From an uncultured Eubacteriales bacterium (lineage in GTDB: Bacteria > Bacillota > Clostridia > Oscillospirales > Oscillospiraceae), in NCBI GenBank assembly GCA_900556935.1, contig USQL01000029.1, positions 1 to 24,379 of the forward strand: a stretch of DNA of 24,379 bases. Direction: 5' to 3'. Under the pieces are notes generated by a model. The model had not been told where the DNA came from. It saw only the letters and a list, made by a program, of their open reading frames with translations, and did not search any database. Position 1 is the stretch's first letter, and every line of letters starts with the position of its first letter. Positions 7,786-14,572 of this stretch are shown in pieces. The position numbers and the translations under genes are program-made.

Positions 7786-9105
7786 TCATGCCTCCTGGGC
7801 CATGGCCCGCTCAATGGCCTCCGGAACGAAGACGTACCGGTGCTCCGGCCTGCCCCGGCCCGCCCCGGCGGGGGTGGGAAGTGCTTTGATAATGCCCAGG
7901 TCAAAGAGCTTTTGCAGGATTCTTCTGGAGCTGCGCAAGGTGATGCCCAGAATGGGCCCAAGCTCCGCGGCGGTCAAGACGACCTTCGGGTCGTTCCGAT
8001 ACAGGCCCACCAGACGCAGAAGGTTGGTATTGTCGATGCCCAGCCTTCTGGCAAACTGAATGGCGTTCCCATCCCTGTAGCTGTACCGGACGGACTGGGC
8101 GTGGCTCAGGGGGCCGGTCAGGACCTCCGGGTCCCCGCTGACGAGAAACCCCTCGTTGATGCCGTAGCGGGTGCTTTCCAGCAGGGCACGCTCGGCATGG
8201 TATTGGCTGGTTTGCTCGCTGGGGTGTATCCCTATGCCCACGGAAAAGGGGAAAGACAGGTTCTTTCGCAGAATCCCTATCATTTTTTGCAGATTCAGCC
8301 CCTTGCAGGCCTCGTTGGACAGGGTCGCCCGGGCCACAAACCGGTCGAAGCTGTGATCAATGCTGAAGCTCAGCCCCCGCTCCTTGCGGAAATCCACCAG
8401 GAATTTATAAAGGGTTGCCGTGCGGTATTCCCGCTCCTCCTCGGAAAGCCCCTCCTTATCCGGCAGGTGGATGAGCACGGTGACGACGCTGCTGTCCTGC
8501 AGGCTTTTGAGCCGCTCCCGATTTACCGCCTCCATAATGGCCCCATAAACCATCTGCTCCGTGGGATTCACCGGCTCGTAGGGAATCCCCAGCTTTTCCC
8601 ACTGCTGCAGATTATTGAGACTCCGGCTCACCACATAGTCGATTTTACCGGCTTGCCACAGCTCGTTTCCGCGCTTGGTGATATGGGCGTAGTCATAAAC
8701 CGACTCCTCGAAGAAGTAGGGCAGGTGCTCCTTGGGCAGGTACTCCTGAATGTTCAGATAGTTGTTCTGCGGGGTCAGAAAATCCAGATACAGCCGGTTT
8801 AAGGGCACATCCGGGTGCCGCAGATGAAAGTTTAAGAGAATGCTCAGCACGTCCGCGATGCCATAGACCGTAAAGACGCAGGGAATGGGGCAGTCCGGGT
8901 AGTGCCGGTGCATATAGTGATAGCCCAGCTCACCGGAAAAAAGGATGATGTCGCTGCTGCCCTTGCAGTCGGCATAGATTTCGTCGATATCTGTCAGGCT
9001 GTCGTAGGTATAGGAGCGGAAGGCACAGTCAAAATCGTGACCGGTAATCACCTTCTGGATGGTTTCCAGAAAACGGAAGGGGGAAACAATGGCAACGGTA
9101 ATCAT
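7786..9105 (-). CDS. Putative transcriptional regulator: PrpR_N-like N-terminus, degenerate cyclase-like middle, winged helix C-terminus
   Basis: I do not recognise this 439-residue protein by name. The N-terminal ~190 residues (MITVAIVSPFRF..., then DYVVSRSLNNLQQWEKLGIPYEPVNP) look like a two-lobed sensor domain of the PrpR_N sort. Residues about 205-345 resemble a diverged GGDEF/GTP-cyclohydrolase-III-like fold: the SVGIGIHPSEQTSQYHAERALLES segment mimics the helix-strand after a GGDEF loop, but no GGDEF signature is present. Residues about 375-425 (LTAAELGPILGITLRSSRRILQKLFDLGII followed by a GRGRP wing) form a plausible winged helix-turn-helix. AAAGGAG lies 7 bases upstream of ATG 9105. 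It is divergent from a c-di-GMP phosphodiesterase with 182 bases between them, and its promoter overlaps a perfect inverted repeat, suggesting autoregulation and perhaps control of the neighbour. Domain assignments were made by eye. Confidence 0.55.
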   Translation of the reverse strand: MITVAIVSPFRFLETIQKVITGHDFDCAFRSYTYDSLTDIDEIYADCKGSSDIILFSGELGYHYMHRHYPDCPIPCVFTVYGIADVLSILLNFHLRHPDVPLNRLYLDFLTPQNNYLNIQEYLPKEHLPYFFEESVYDYAHITKRGNELWQAGKIDYVVSRSLNNLQQWEKLGIPYEPVNPTEQMVYGAIMEAVNRERLKSLQDSSVVTVLIHLPDKEGLSEEEREYRTATLYKFLVDFRKERGLSFSIDHSFDRFVARATLSNEACKGLNLQKMIGILRKNLSFPFSVGIGIHPSEQTSQYHAERALLESTRYGINEGFLVSGDPEVLTGPLSHAQSVRYSYRDGNAIQFARRLGIDNTNLLRLVGLYRNDPKVVLTAAELGPILGITLRSSRRILQKLFDLGIIKALPTPAGAGRGRPEHRYVFVPEAIERAMAQEA

Positions 9106-9128
9106 AGAAAGCTCCTTTGTCCACAGAT

Positions 9129-9144
9129 ATGATAATTATATCAT
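9129..9144. promoter_or_regulatory. Candidate operator over the regulator's -10 box
   Basis: ATGATA 9129-9134 and TATCAT 9139-9144 form a perfect 6-bp inverted repeat around ATTA, overlapping the minus-strand -10 of the regulator gene. This is a classic position for autorepression. A short AT-rich palindrome can occur by chance. Confidence 0.35.
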
Positions 9145-9162
9145 GTTTTGTGGAGACTTCAA
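9135..9162 (-). promoter_or_regulatory. Promoter of the putative regulator
   Basis: On the minus strand TTGAAG (complement of 9157-9162) precedes TATAAT (complement of 9135-9140) with a 16-base spacer, ending about 30 bases before the start codon at 9105. Confidence 0.6.
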
Positions 9163-9192
9163 CCATTCTGCTGAAAATCAACAAAAATTGGG

Positions 9193-9221
9193 TTGCAATC
9201 GGAGAAAAATCATGTTATAGT
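9193..9221 (+). promoter_or_regulatory. Promoter of the EAL phosphodiesterase gene
   Basis: TTGCAA 9193-9198 and TATAGT 9216-9221 are 17 bases apart, with an extended -10 TG at 9213-9214. The predicted leader is about 60 bases to ATG 9288. Confidence 0.7.
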
Positions 9222-9287
9222 AACGCCCTAGTGGACTGAAAATATGGCAAGTGTCGATTAAAAAGAGAGAGCGGGTGTTCACGCATT

Positions 9288-11426
9288 ATGGCAATCGAAC
9301 CATCAGGCGCGTATTATATAGATGCGGACTACCATATTGTAGGTGCAAACACGACTGCGCAAAGGCTGTACCCGCGGCTTACCGTCGGGCAGGAATGCTA
9401 CCGCTGCCTGCGGGGAAAGGAGCAGCCCTGTGAGGATTGCCCCGTGGTCAACCACGTGGCCGGGCCAAAGCGCTATTTTAGCCCCATCCGAAATGGATAT
9501 GAGACAGCCGAGGCCCTGGAAATGCCCCTTCCGGACGGCACCATGGGCCATGCCATTGTGTTTGGCACCACCGCGGGGCACGCCGCGCCGCCGGAAGATG
9601 AGGCGGCGGACCTGCGCTGCACCCGGGTCGGGGAGGGGGATGGCATTTCCGATATTATTGCTGCCTTTGCCTGCGAGGATGATGAGCTGCACGATTCCGG
9701 TTCCACCTCCAGGGGCGTTTTCCTAACATCGGGGCAGCGCCGGGAAATCCTGGTGGTGGAGGACAATCCCATCAACCGGGAAATGCTGGTGCAGATGCTG
9801 AAGCCGGATTACGATGTGCTGTGTGCCCAGGACGGGGAAGAGGGAATCCGGCTTCTGTCGGAGAATTACCGCAGCCTGTCGCTGATTATTCTGGATGTTT
9901 ATATGCCCCGGTGCGATGGGTTCCAGTTCCTGGCCCGGACACGGTCCGACCCGCTGCTGGCCTCCGTGCCGGTGATTGTGGCCACGGGCAGCGACAAGCC
10001 GGAGGACGAGGCGCGGTGCTTGGAGCTGGGGGCCATGGACTTTATTACAAAGCCCTACAATCCCAAGGGCATTCAGGGCCGAATCCGCAACCTCATCAAA
10101 ATGCGGGAGTCCAGCGCTGTGCTCAGCGCCATTGAATTCGATGCCCAGACGGGGCTTTATACCCGCCAGGCCTTCTTCCATCACGCCGCGGTGCTGCTGA
10201 GCGGCAGCCCGGAGGGAACCTATCAGGCGGTGGTGGTGGATATCCACAATTTCAAGCAGGTGAACAGCATCTATGGCGAAAGCATCGGGGATGACATTGT
10301 CCGCTATCTTTCCGGGCAGCTGAAGCGCCTGGTGCCGGATGGGCTGGCCGCCCATTACGATGGGGACAGCTTCGTCTTCCTGGAGCCCGTGGCGGACCAC
10401 AGCACCGAGGATCTGGAAAAGGCCATCCGCACCATTGCCAAGGGGGCTCCCATCCGGAATCTGGTGCTCAAGTGCGGTGTCTACTGCTGTGACAATGCCC
10501 GGATGCCTGTATCCGTGATCTGTAACCGGGCCTTTCTGGCGCTCAACAGCATCAAGGACGATATGAACCACGCCGTAGCCCGGTTTGATGACCCCATCAA
10601 CCAGCGCATCTGCCGGGAACGGGATATGGAGAGCAGCTTCGAGGACGCGGTGATGAACCAGGAGTTTGTGGTCTGGTATCAGCCCAAGTTTGATGTCCAT
10701 ACAGAGCGGATTGTGGGTGCCGAGGCTCTGGTCCGGTGGAGAAAGTCGGACGGCTCGGTGGTGCCCCCGGGAGAGTTTATTTCCCTGTTTGAGCGGGACG
10801 GCCTGATTGTGCGCCTGGACGAATATGTGTTCCGGAAGGTCTGCCAGATGCAGCACAGGCTGATTTCCCGGTATGGAAGTGTTTTTCCGGTGTCTGTCAA
10901 CCTGTCCCGGAACAGTCTGCACTATCCCGGCATGATTGAGCGCTACGCCAAGATTGTCAAGGAACATCAGCTCAATGCCCAGGTGGTGCCCATTGAGCTG
11001 ACGGAGTCCTCCGGAATGCAGATGAACCAGATTAAGGAGCTGGCCCAGAAGATGGTCTCCATGGGCTTCCCCTTGCATATGGATGATTTCGGGGCGGGCT
11101 ATTCCTCTCTGGGCTATCTCAATTCGCTGCCCTTCCATGTGCTGAAGCTGGATAAGAGTTTGGTTGACTATATCGGCAACTATCGGGGCAATCAGGTCCT
11201 GCGGCACATCATCTCTCTGGCCCATGGTCTGGGAATGGAGGTCCTGGCCGAGGGCGTGGAAAATGCGGAGCAGGTGCAATTCCTGCGGGAGGTTGGCTGC
11301 GACGTAATTCAGGGCTACTACTTCTCCAAGCCCCTGCCGGAGGAGACCTTTCTGGAGGTTGTGGACCGGTGGCACGTAGAACGCTCCGACTGTGAGCTGC
11401 ATATCGAGCGCACGCTGCTTGTTTAG
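9288..11426 (+). CDS. PAS-REC-(degenerate GGDEF)-EAL protein, probable c-di-GMP phosphodiesterase
   Basis: The 712-residue cytoplasmic signalling protein has four parts. (1) A PAS-like domain (1-95) with a CxxC-x7-CxxC cluster at C37, C40, C48 and C51. (2) A receiver domain (153-275) with acidic pair E158/D159, phosphoacceptor D203, T233 and K255. (3) A GGDEF fold (280-435) whose catalytic loop reads HYDGDSF (356-362), so diguanylate cyclase activity is unlikely. (4) An EAL domain (445-700) with E479 of EAL, N538, E570, DDFG at 599-602, K620, E655 and Q675, so c-di-GMP hydrolysis is likely. No membrane segment is seen, and no histidine kinase is adjacent, so its partner lies elsewhere. ATG 9288 has only a weak upstream AGAGAGAGCGGG. 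A terminator follows immediately. It faces the putative regulator at 7786-9105. Confidence 0.9.
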   Translation: MAIEPSGAYYIDADYHIVGANTTAQRLYPRLTVGQECYRCLRGKEQPCEDCPVVNHVAGPKRYFSPIRNGYETAEALEMPLPDGTMGHAIVFGTTAGHAAPPEDEAADLRCTRVGEGDGISDIIAAFACEDDELHDSGSTSRGVFLTSGQRREILVVEDNPINREMLVQMLKPDYDVLCAQDGEEGIRLLSENYRSLSLIILDVYMPRCDGFQFLARTRSDPLLASVPVIVATGSDKPEDEARCLELGAMDFITKPYNPKGIQGRIRNLIKMRESSAVLSAIEFDAQTGLYTRQAFFHHAAVLLSGSPEGTYQAVVVDIHNFKQVNSIYGESIGDDIVRYLSGQLKRLVPDGLAAHYDGDSFVFLEPVADHSTEDLEKAIRTIAKGAPIRNLVLKCGVYCCDNARMPVSVICNRAFLALNSIKDDMNHAVARFDDPINQRICRERDMESSFEDAVMNQEFVVWYQPKFDVHTERIVGAEALVRWRKSDGSVVPPGEFISLFERDGLIVRLDEYVFRKVCQMQHRLISRYGSVFPVSVNLSRNSLHYPGMIERYAKIVKEHQLNAQVVPIELTESSGMQMNQIKELAQKMVSMGFPLHMDDFGAGYSSLGYLNSLPFHVLKLDKSLVDYIGNYRGNQVLRHIISLAHGLGMEVLAEGVENAEQVQFLREVGCDVIQGYYFSKPLPEETFLEVVDRWHVERSDCELHIERTLLV

Positions 11427-11433
11427 CTGTTTG

Positions 11434-11460
11434 CACCCCGCCGAATGGCGGGGTGTTTTC
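11434..11460 (+). terminator. Terminator after the EAL gene
   Basis: A perfect 9-bp GC-rich stem, CACCCCGCC 11434-11442 with GGCGGGGTG 11447-11455, has the loop GAAT and is followed by TTTT 11456-11459. Confidence 0.88.
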
Positions 11461-11493
11461 ATAATGCTGTTTTGCCGAAATTATGTGAACTAT

Positions 11494-11522
11494 TTGACAA
11501 AACCACCGGTTTTTTGTAAAAT
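11494..11522 (+). promoter_or_regulatory. Promoter of the D,D-carboxypeptidase gene
   Basis: Consensus TTGACA 11494-11499 and TAAAAT 11517-11522 are separated by 17 bases. The predicted leader is about 30 bases. Confidence 0.75.
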
Positions 11523-11557
11523 AGTGTGAAAAAAGAAGGCAAAAGGAGTACCGTTCA

Positions 11558-12802
11558 TTGCGTCGATTGTTGAGCCTTTGCCTGTTTAGTTTCCTGATTG
11601 TTTCCTGGCTTGTGCCCACAAAGGGCTTTGCCCAGGAGCAGCTGCCGGAGCTTGCCTCGGAGGCGGCGGTTCTGATGGATGCCGAGACGGGCCAGATTCT
11701 ATATGACAAGAATGCCTACGAGATTTTATACCCCGCCAGCATTACGAAAATCTTGACGGGGCTGCTTGCCCTGGAGTACGGAGACCCGGGGCAAACGCTG
11801 ACGGTTTCAGCCCAGGCTGTTTCCCAGGTGCCCCGCACCTCCTCCCACATTGGGCTCCAGGCGGGGGAGACCATCACCATGGAGGATGCGCTGTATGCCC
11901 TGGCAATCTCCTCTGCCAATGACGCGGCGGTGGCCATTGCGGAGGGAATCTCCGGAAGCGCCGTGGAGTTTGCGGAGCTCATGAATAAGGAGGCCGCGGA
12001 GCTGGGGACCCTCAATTCCCATTTCGTAAATCCCAACGGCCTTCCCTCCGGGGAGCACTATACAACCGCCTATGATATGGCGCTGATAACGGCAAAGGCC
12101 TTGAAGCAGCCGGATTTTCTCCGCTATTTCGGCAGCGGGGCCTATGAGATGCCCGCTACCAATCTGTCGGCGGCCAGGTCTCTTACCTCCAAAAATCAGT
12201 TTATCGACGGGGAGAAGTCCTGCCCGGGTCTGCTGTTCAGCAAAACCGGGTGGACCACCGCTGCTCAGGGCACTCTGGTGACCGCCGCCAGACGGGGGGA
12301 CACGACGCTCATTGCCGTTGTGCTGAAATCTCCGCTGCTGGAGGACAAGTATCTGGATACCCAGAAGCTTTTTGACTACGGCTTTGAAGCCTTCCGCCGG
12401 TTTACGGTGGATGAGGACTTTGTCCTGGAGCAGATGTACAGCCAGGGCCTGGAGGAAGAGGTGGAGCTGGAAAACTTTGAAGCTGATTCCTTTTTGATTC
12501 CCCGGGAGCTGGAGGCGGAAAATGTCCGCCTGATTGTCCCCGGCGGCTTTGCCCCGGATTCCGGAGTGACGACGGTGCCAATCTCTGTGGTGGCGAAAAA
12601 TGAGGCGGGGCAGGTCCTGATTCTGCGGGAGAGCCTGCTGACCATCTGCCTTACGGAATCGGTAAACGCGGAACCGGAAGCCCTTCTGGCGGATGTGGGC
12701 GGCCAGCCCCATACCCTCGGCTGGGTTCCTCTGGCGCTGGTGGGCGCGGTGGTGCTGGCGTTCCTGCTTCTTGGCATGGTCGAGCATTGGAAAAGAAAAT
12801 AA
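11558..12802 (+). CDS. D-alanyl-D-alanine carboxypeptidase, peptidase S11 (DacF-like)
   Basis: The 414-residue penicillin-binding protein trims the terminal D-Ala from peptidoglycan pentapeptides outside the membrane. It has a signal peptide (1-25, cleavage near GFA), then the serine DD-peptidase motifs SITK (S61, K64), SAN (119-121) and KTG (229-231). A C-terminal domain follows, then a final transmembrane segment (about 387-409) with a short basic tail in place of the amphipathic helix of many PBP5 types. The start is TTG 11558: AAGGAG at 11543-11548 lies 9 bases upstream and the signal peptide begins immediately with MRRLL, while no ATG is suitably placed. It has its own promoter and terminator, so it is monocistronic. 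Which S11 paralogue (DacA, DacB, DacF) it represents is not certain. Confidence 0.92.
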   Translation: MRRLLSLCLFSFLIVSWLVPTKGFAQEQLPELASEAAVLMDAETGQILYDKNAYEILYPASITKILTGLLALEYGDPGQTLTVSAQAVSQVPRTSSHIGLQAGETITMEDALYALAISSANDAAVAIAEGISGSAVEFAELMNKEAAELGTLNSHFVNPNGLPSGEHYTTAYDMALITAKALKQPDFLRYFGSGAYEMPATNLSAARSLTSKNQFIDGEKSCPGLLFSKTGWTTAAQGTLVTAARRGDTTLIAVVLKSPLLEDKYLDTQKLFDYGFEAFRRFTVDEDFVLEQMYSQGLEEEVELENFEADSFLIPRELEAENVRLIVPGGFAPDSGVTTVPISVVAKNEAGQVLILRESLLTICLTESVNAEPEALLADVGGQPHTLGWVPLALVGAVVLAFLLLGMVEHWKRK

Positions 12803-12810
12803 GCCCAGGG

Positions 12811-12845
12811 CCCCGGAACCGGCGGTTGGTTCCGGGGTTCCTTTA
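12811..12845 (+). terminator. Terminator after the carboxypeptidase gene
   Basis: A perfect 10-bp stem, CCCCGGAACC 12811-12820 with GGTTCCGGGG 12828-12837, has a 7-base loop and is followed by TTCCTTT. Confidence 0.8.
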
Positions 12846-12856
12846 TCAAAAAAGAT

Positions 12857-12870
12857 GTTGACAAAACAAC
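12857..12870. promoter_or_regulatory. MarR-type operator 1 over the -35 box
   Basis: GTTG-N6-CAAC (12857-12870) overlaps the TTGACA -35 box of the MarR gene. The flanking base pair extends each arm to five. An identical core recurs at 12894-12907, with centres 37 bp apart. Confidence 0.55.
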
Positions 12871-12886
12871 AACTTGCGTGTATACT
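12858..12886 (+). promoter_or_regulatory. Promoter of the marR-degV operon
   Basis: TTGACA 12858-12863 and TATACT 12881-12886 are separated by 17 bases. Transcription should start near 12893. Confidence 0.8.
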
Positions 12887-12893
12887 TCAACTT

Positions 12894-12907
12894 GTTGATT
12901 TTACAAC
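12894..12907. promoter_or_regulatory. MarR-type operator 2 at the transcription start
   Basis: GTTG-N6-CAAC, extending to TTGTTG/CAACAA (12892-12909), lies at and just after the predicted start site. With operator 1 it brackets the promoter, as expected for autorepression by the MarR protein encoded just downstream. Confidence 0.55.
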
Positions 12908-12923
12908 AAAAAGGAGGACGGCT

Positions 12924-13370
12924 ATGGAACAGCGCTTTGAAACCTTTACGGTGCTCATCGGCAAAATCAGCAGAAATATCAAGCGGATGAAGGCCCTTCA
13001 AATGGCGCAGCTGGATTTGAAAGGACCCCATGTTTCCTGCCTGTATTACCTCTACCGCAGCGGCCCCCTGACCGCGGCGGAGCTCTGCGACCGCTGCGAG
13101 GAGGACAAGGGCGCTGTCTCCCGGTCCCTGGATTTTCTGGAACGGAACGGCTATGTGGTCTGCCAGAGCGGAAGCGGGAAAAAATACAAAAGTCTGCTCT
13201 CCCTTACCCCAAAGGGGCAGCAGGCCGGGCAGGAGGTCTCCCAGAGAATTGAGAGCATCCTGGAGCCGGCAAGCCGGGGCCTGACCGCCCAGGAGCGGGA
13301 AACGATGTATGGGGCGCTGGAAAAAATCAGCGGCAACCTGGAAAAACTGACAGAATCGGAAAGGAAATAA
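12924..13370 (+). CDS. MarR family transcriptional regulator
   Basis: The 148-residue protein has the MarR fold: a dimerisation helix at the N-terminus, a winged helix-turn-helix around residues 45-95 (LTAAELCDRCEEDKGAVSRS, recognition helix, then the wing SGSGKKYKSLLSLTPKG), and C-terminal helices that complete the dimer interface. ATG 12924 follows AAGGAGG (12911-12917) by 6 bases. The promoter carries two GTTG-N6-CAAC sites, supporting autoregulation. The degV-type gene begins 5 bases after its stop, so the two form an operon. Because DegV/FakB proteins bind fatty acids and some MarR proteins (FabT) sense acyl chains on ACP, a fatty-acid-responsive role is plausible, but that is inference. 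Some Cys are present (residues about 37, 55 and 58), so redox sensing is an alternative. Confidence 0.9.
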   Translation: MEQRFETFTVLIGKISRNIKRMKALQMAQLDLKGPHVSCLYYLYRSGPLTAAELCDRCEEDKGAVSRSLDFLERNGYVVCQSGSGKKYKSLLSLTPKGQQAGQEVSQRIESILEPASRGLTAQERETMYGALEKISGNLEKLTESERK

Positions 13371-13375
13371 GATAG

Positions 13376-14221
13376 ATGGGCGTAAGAATTATTGTAGACT
13401 CCTCAACGGATGTAGCGGAACGCTACCGAGACCTGGTACAGGCGGTCCCTCTGACCGTGACCTTTGGCCAGGAGGAGTATTTTGACGGCGTAACCCTGGA
13501 TAAGCAGGAATTTTACCGGAAGCTGGTGGAATGCGATACTTTGCCGACCACCAGCCAGGCGACCCCCGCCGCCTTTGACAGGGTCTTCCGGGAGATTGCC
13601 GCGGCAGGGGACAGCGCGGTGGTGCTGACCCTGGCCTCAACACTGTCCGGCACCTACCAAAGCGCCGTACTGGCCGCGGAGGGGTACGAGCATATTTATG
13701 TAGTGGACAGCATGACTGTGGCCATCGGCACCGGCGTTCTGGCGGAGTACGCGGTAGAGCTGACAAAGCTTGGCTTTGACGCGGAGTACATCGCCCGGGA
13801 GCTGACGAAGAAGCGGGATGAGGTATGCGTCATTGCCCTGCTGGACACTTTGGAATATCTGAAAAAGGGCGGCCGAATCTCCAAAACCGTTGCCTTTGCC
13901 GGGGGCGTGTTGAATATCAAGCCGGTGGCAACGATAAAGGATGGGGCGGTTACGCTGATTGGCAAGGCCAGAGGCTCCCGGAACGGAAACAATCTGCTGG
14001 TGGAAAAAATCAACGAAAGCGGCGGCGTGGATTTTGAAAAGCCGGTGCTTCTGGGCTATACGGGGCTGTCGTCCGCACTGCTTGACAAGTATGAGGCGGA
14101 CAGCAGGGCCCTTTGGGAGGGGCATACCGAAGCGTTGGAGCGGTGCCTGATGTGCTGTGTGATCGGCACCCATGCCGGCCCAGGCGCGGTGGCGGTGGCC
14201 TTTTTCCGGAAGGGAAGCTAA
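13376..14221 (+). CDS. DegV family protein (FakB-like fatty-acid-binding subunit)
   Basis: The 281-residue soluble protein has the DegV two-domain fold. Diagnostic segments are IIVDSSTD (5-12), PTTSQATP (57-64) around the buried fatty-acid carboxylate site, SGTYQSA (91-97), the LEYLKKGGRIS helix near residue 160 and GTHAGPGA near the C-terminus. In characterised members, FakB presents a fatty acid to the kinase FakA to make acyl-phosphate for phospholipid synthesis. FakA is not in the window. It starts 5 bases after the MarR stop, with AAAGGAAATAAG providing a moderate ribosome site inside the upstream gene's end. Length and motifs are complete. Confidence 0.9.
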   Translation: MGVRIIVDSSTDVAERYRDLVQAVPLTVTFGQEEYFDGVTLDKQEFYRKLVECDTLPTTSQATPAAFDRVFREIAAAGDSAVVLTLASTLSGTYQSAVLAAEGYEHIYVVDSMTVAIGTGVLAEYAVELTKLGFDAEYIARELTKKRDEVCVIALLDTLEYLKKGGRISKTVAFAGGVLNIKPVATIKDGAVTLIGKARGSRNGNNLLVEKINESGGVDFEKPVLLGYTGLSSALLDKYEADSRALWEGHTEALERCLMCCVIGTHAGPGAVAVAFFRKGS

Positions 14222-14227
14222 GCGTGT

Positions 14228-14265
14228 AAGCGGTACTGTTTTCTGGGAAGCAGTACCGCTTTCTT
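14228..14265 (+). terminator. Terminator after the degV gene
   Basis: A perfect 11-bp stem, AAGCGGTACTG 14228-14238 with CAGTACCGCTT 14251-14261, has a 12-base loop and only a broken T run (TTTCTTCT). Confidence 0.65.
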
Positions 14266-14335
14266 CTGAATTATCCAATAAAAGGAACAAAAGAAGCCGC
14301 CGATTCGTACATTACGGGAAATCAAAGGATGATAC

Positions 14336-14364
14336 TTGATTTTTACATTTTAAGCTGGTATACT
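14336..14364 (+). promoter_or_regulatory. Promoter of tRNA-Ser
   Basis: TTGATT 14336-14341 and TATACT 14359-14364 are 17 bases apart, with TG at 14356-14357 as extended -10. It ends 15 bases before the mature tRNA 5' end. The DNA between the degV terminator and this promoter (14266-14335) shows no further feature. Confidence 0.75.
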
Positions 14365-14379
14365 ATATCCATTGAATTC

Positions 14380-14470
14380 GGAGAGTTACTCAAGTGGTCG
14401 AAGAGGCGTGACTCGAAATCTCGTAGGGCGCGTGAGCGTCGCCAGGGTTCAAATCCCTGACTCTCCGCCA
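14380..14470 (+). tRNA. tRNA-Ser (anticodon CGA)
   Basis: The 91-base class II tRNA has an acceptor stem GGAGAGT/ACTCTCC with discriminator G and an encoded CCA. The D arm is CTC/GAG, the anticodon loop CTCGAAA (anticodon CGA, reading UCG), and the T arm CAGGG-TTCAAAT-CCCTG. The long variable arm GGCGC-GTGA-GCGTC is diagnostic for serine. The anticodon stem CGTGA/TCTCG contains a central T-T mismatch (position 29-41), which is unusual. The loops and the other stems are canonical. Confidence 0.95.
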
Positions 14471-14476
14471 GTAAAC

Positions 14477-14547
14477 GCAAAGGGTAATAGAGAATAGAGA
14501 ATTTGGTATTCCAGCTTCTCTGTTATCTGTTGTCCTTTGCTTTTTTT
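14477..14547 (+). terminator. Long-stem terminator between tRNA-Ser and the MATE gene
   Basis: GCAAAGG 14477-14483 pairs with CCTTTGC 14534-14540, followed by seven T (14541-14547). An inner stem, 14486-14501 with 14516-14531, is nearly continuous (G-T pairs and one mismatch), giving a hairpin of more than 20 bp in total. It should end the tRNA transcript, yet the MATE start codon is only 25 bases beyond, with no promoter visible in between. Confidence 0.75.
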
Positions 14548-14572
14548 GCGAAAAGAAGAAAGAGGGAACAAC

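Noticed and set aside
9723..11462. 579-codon open frame on the minus strand, antisense to the EAL gene
   Set aside because: The plus strand encodes a complete PAS-REC-GGDEF-EAL protein. The antisense frame has no recognisable domain and is explained by GC-rich codon bias.
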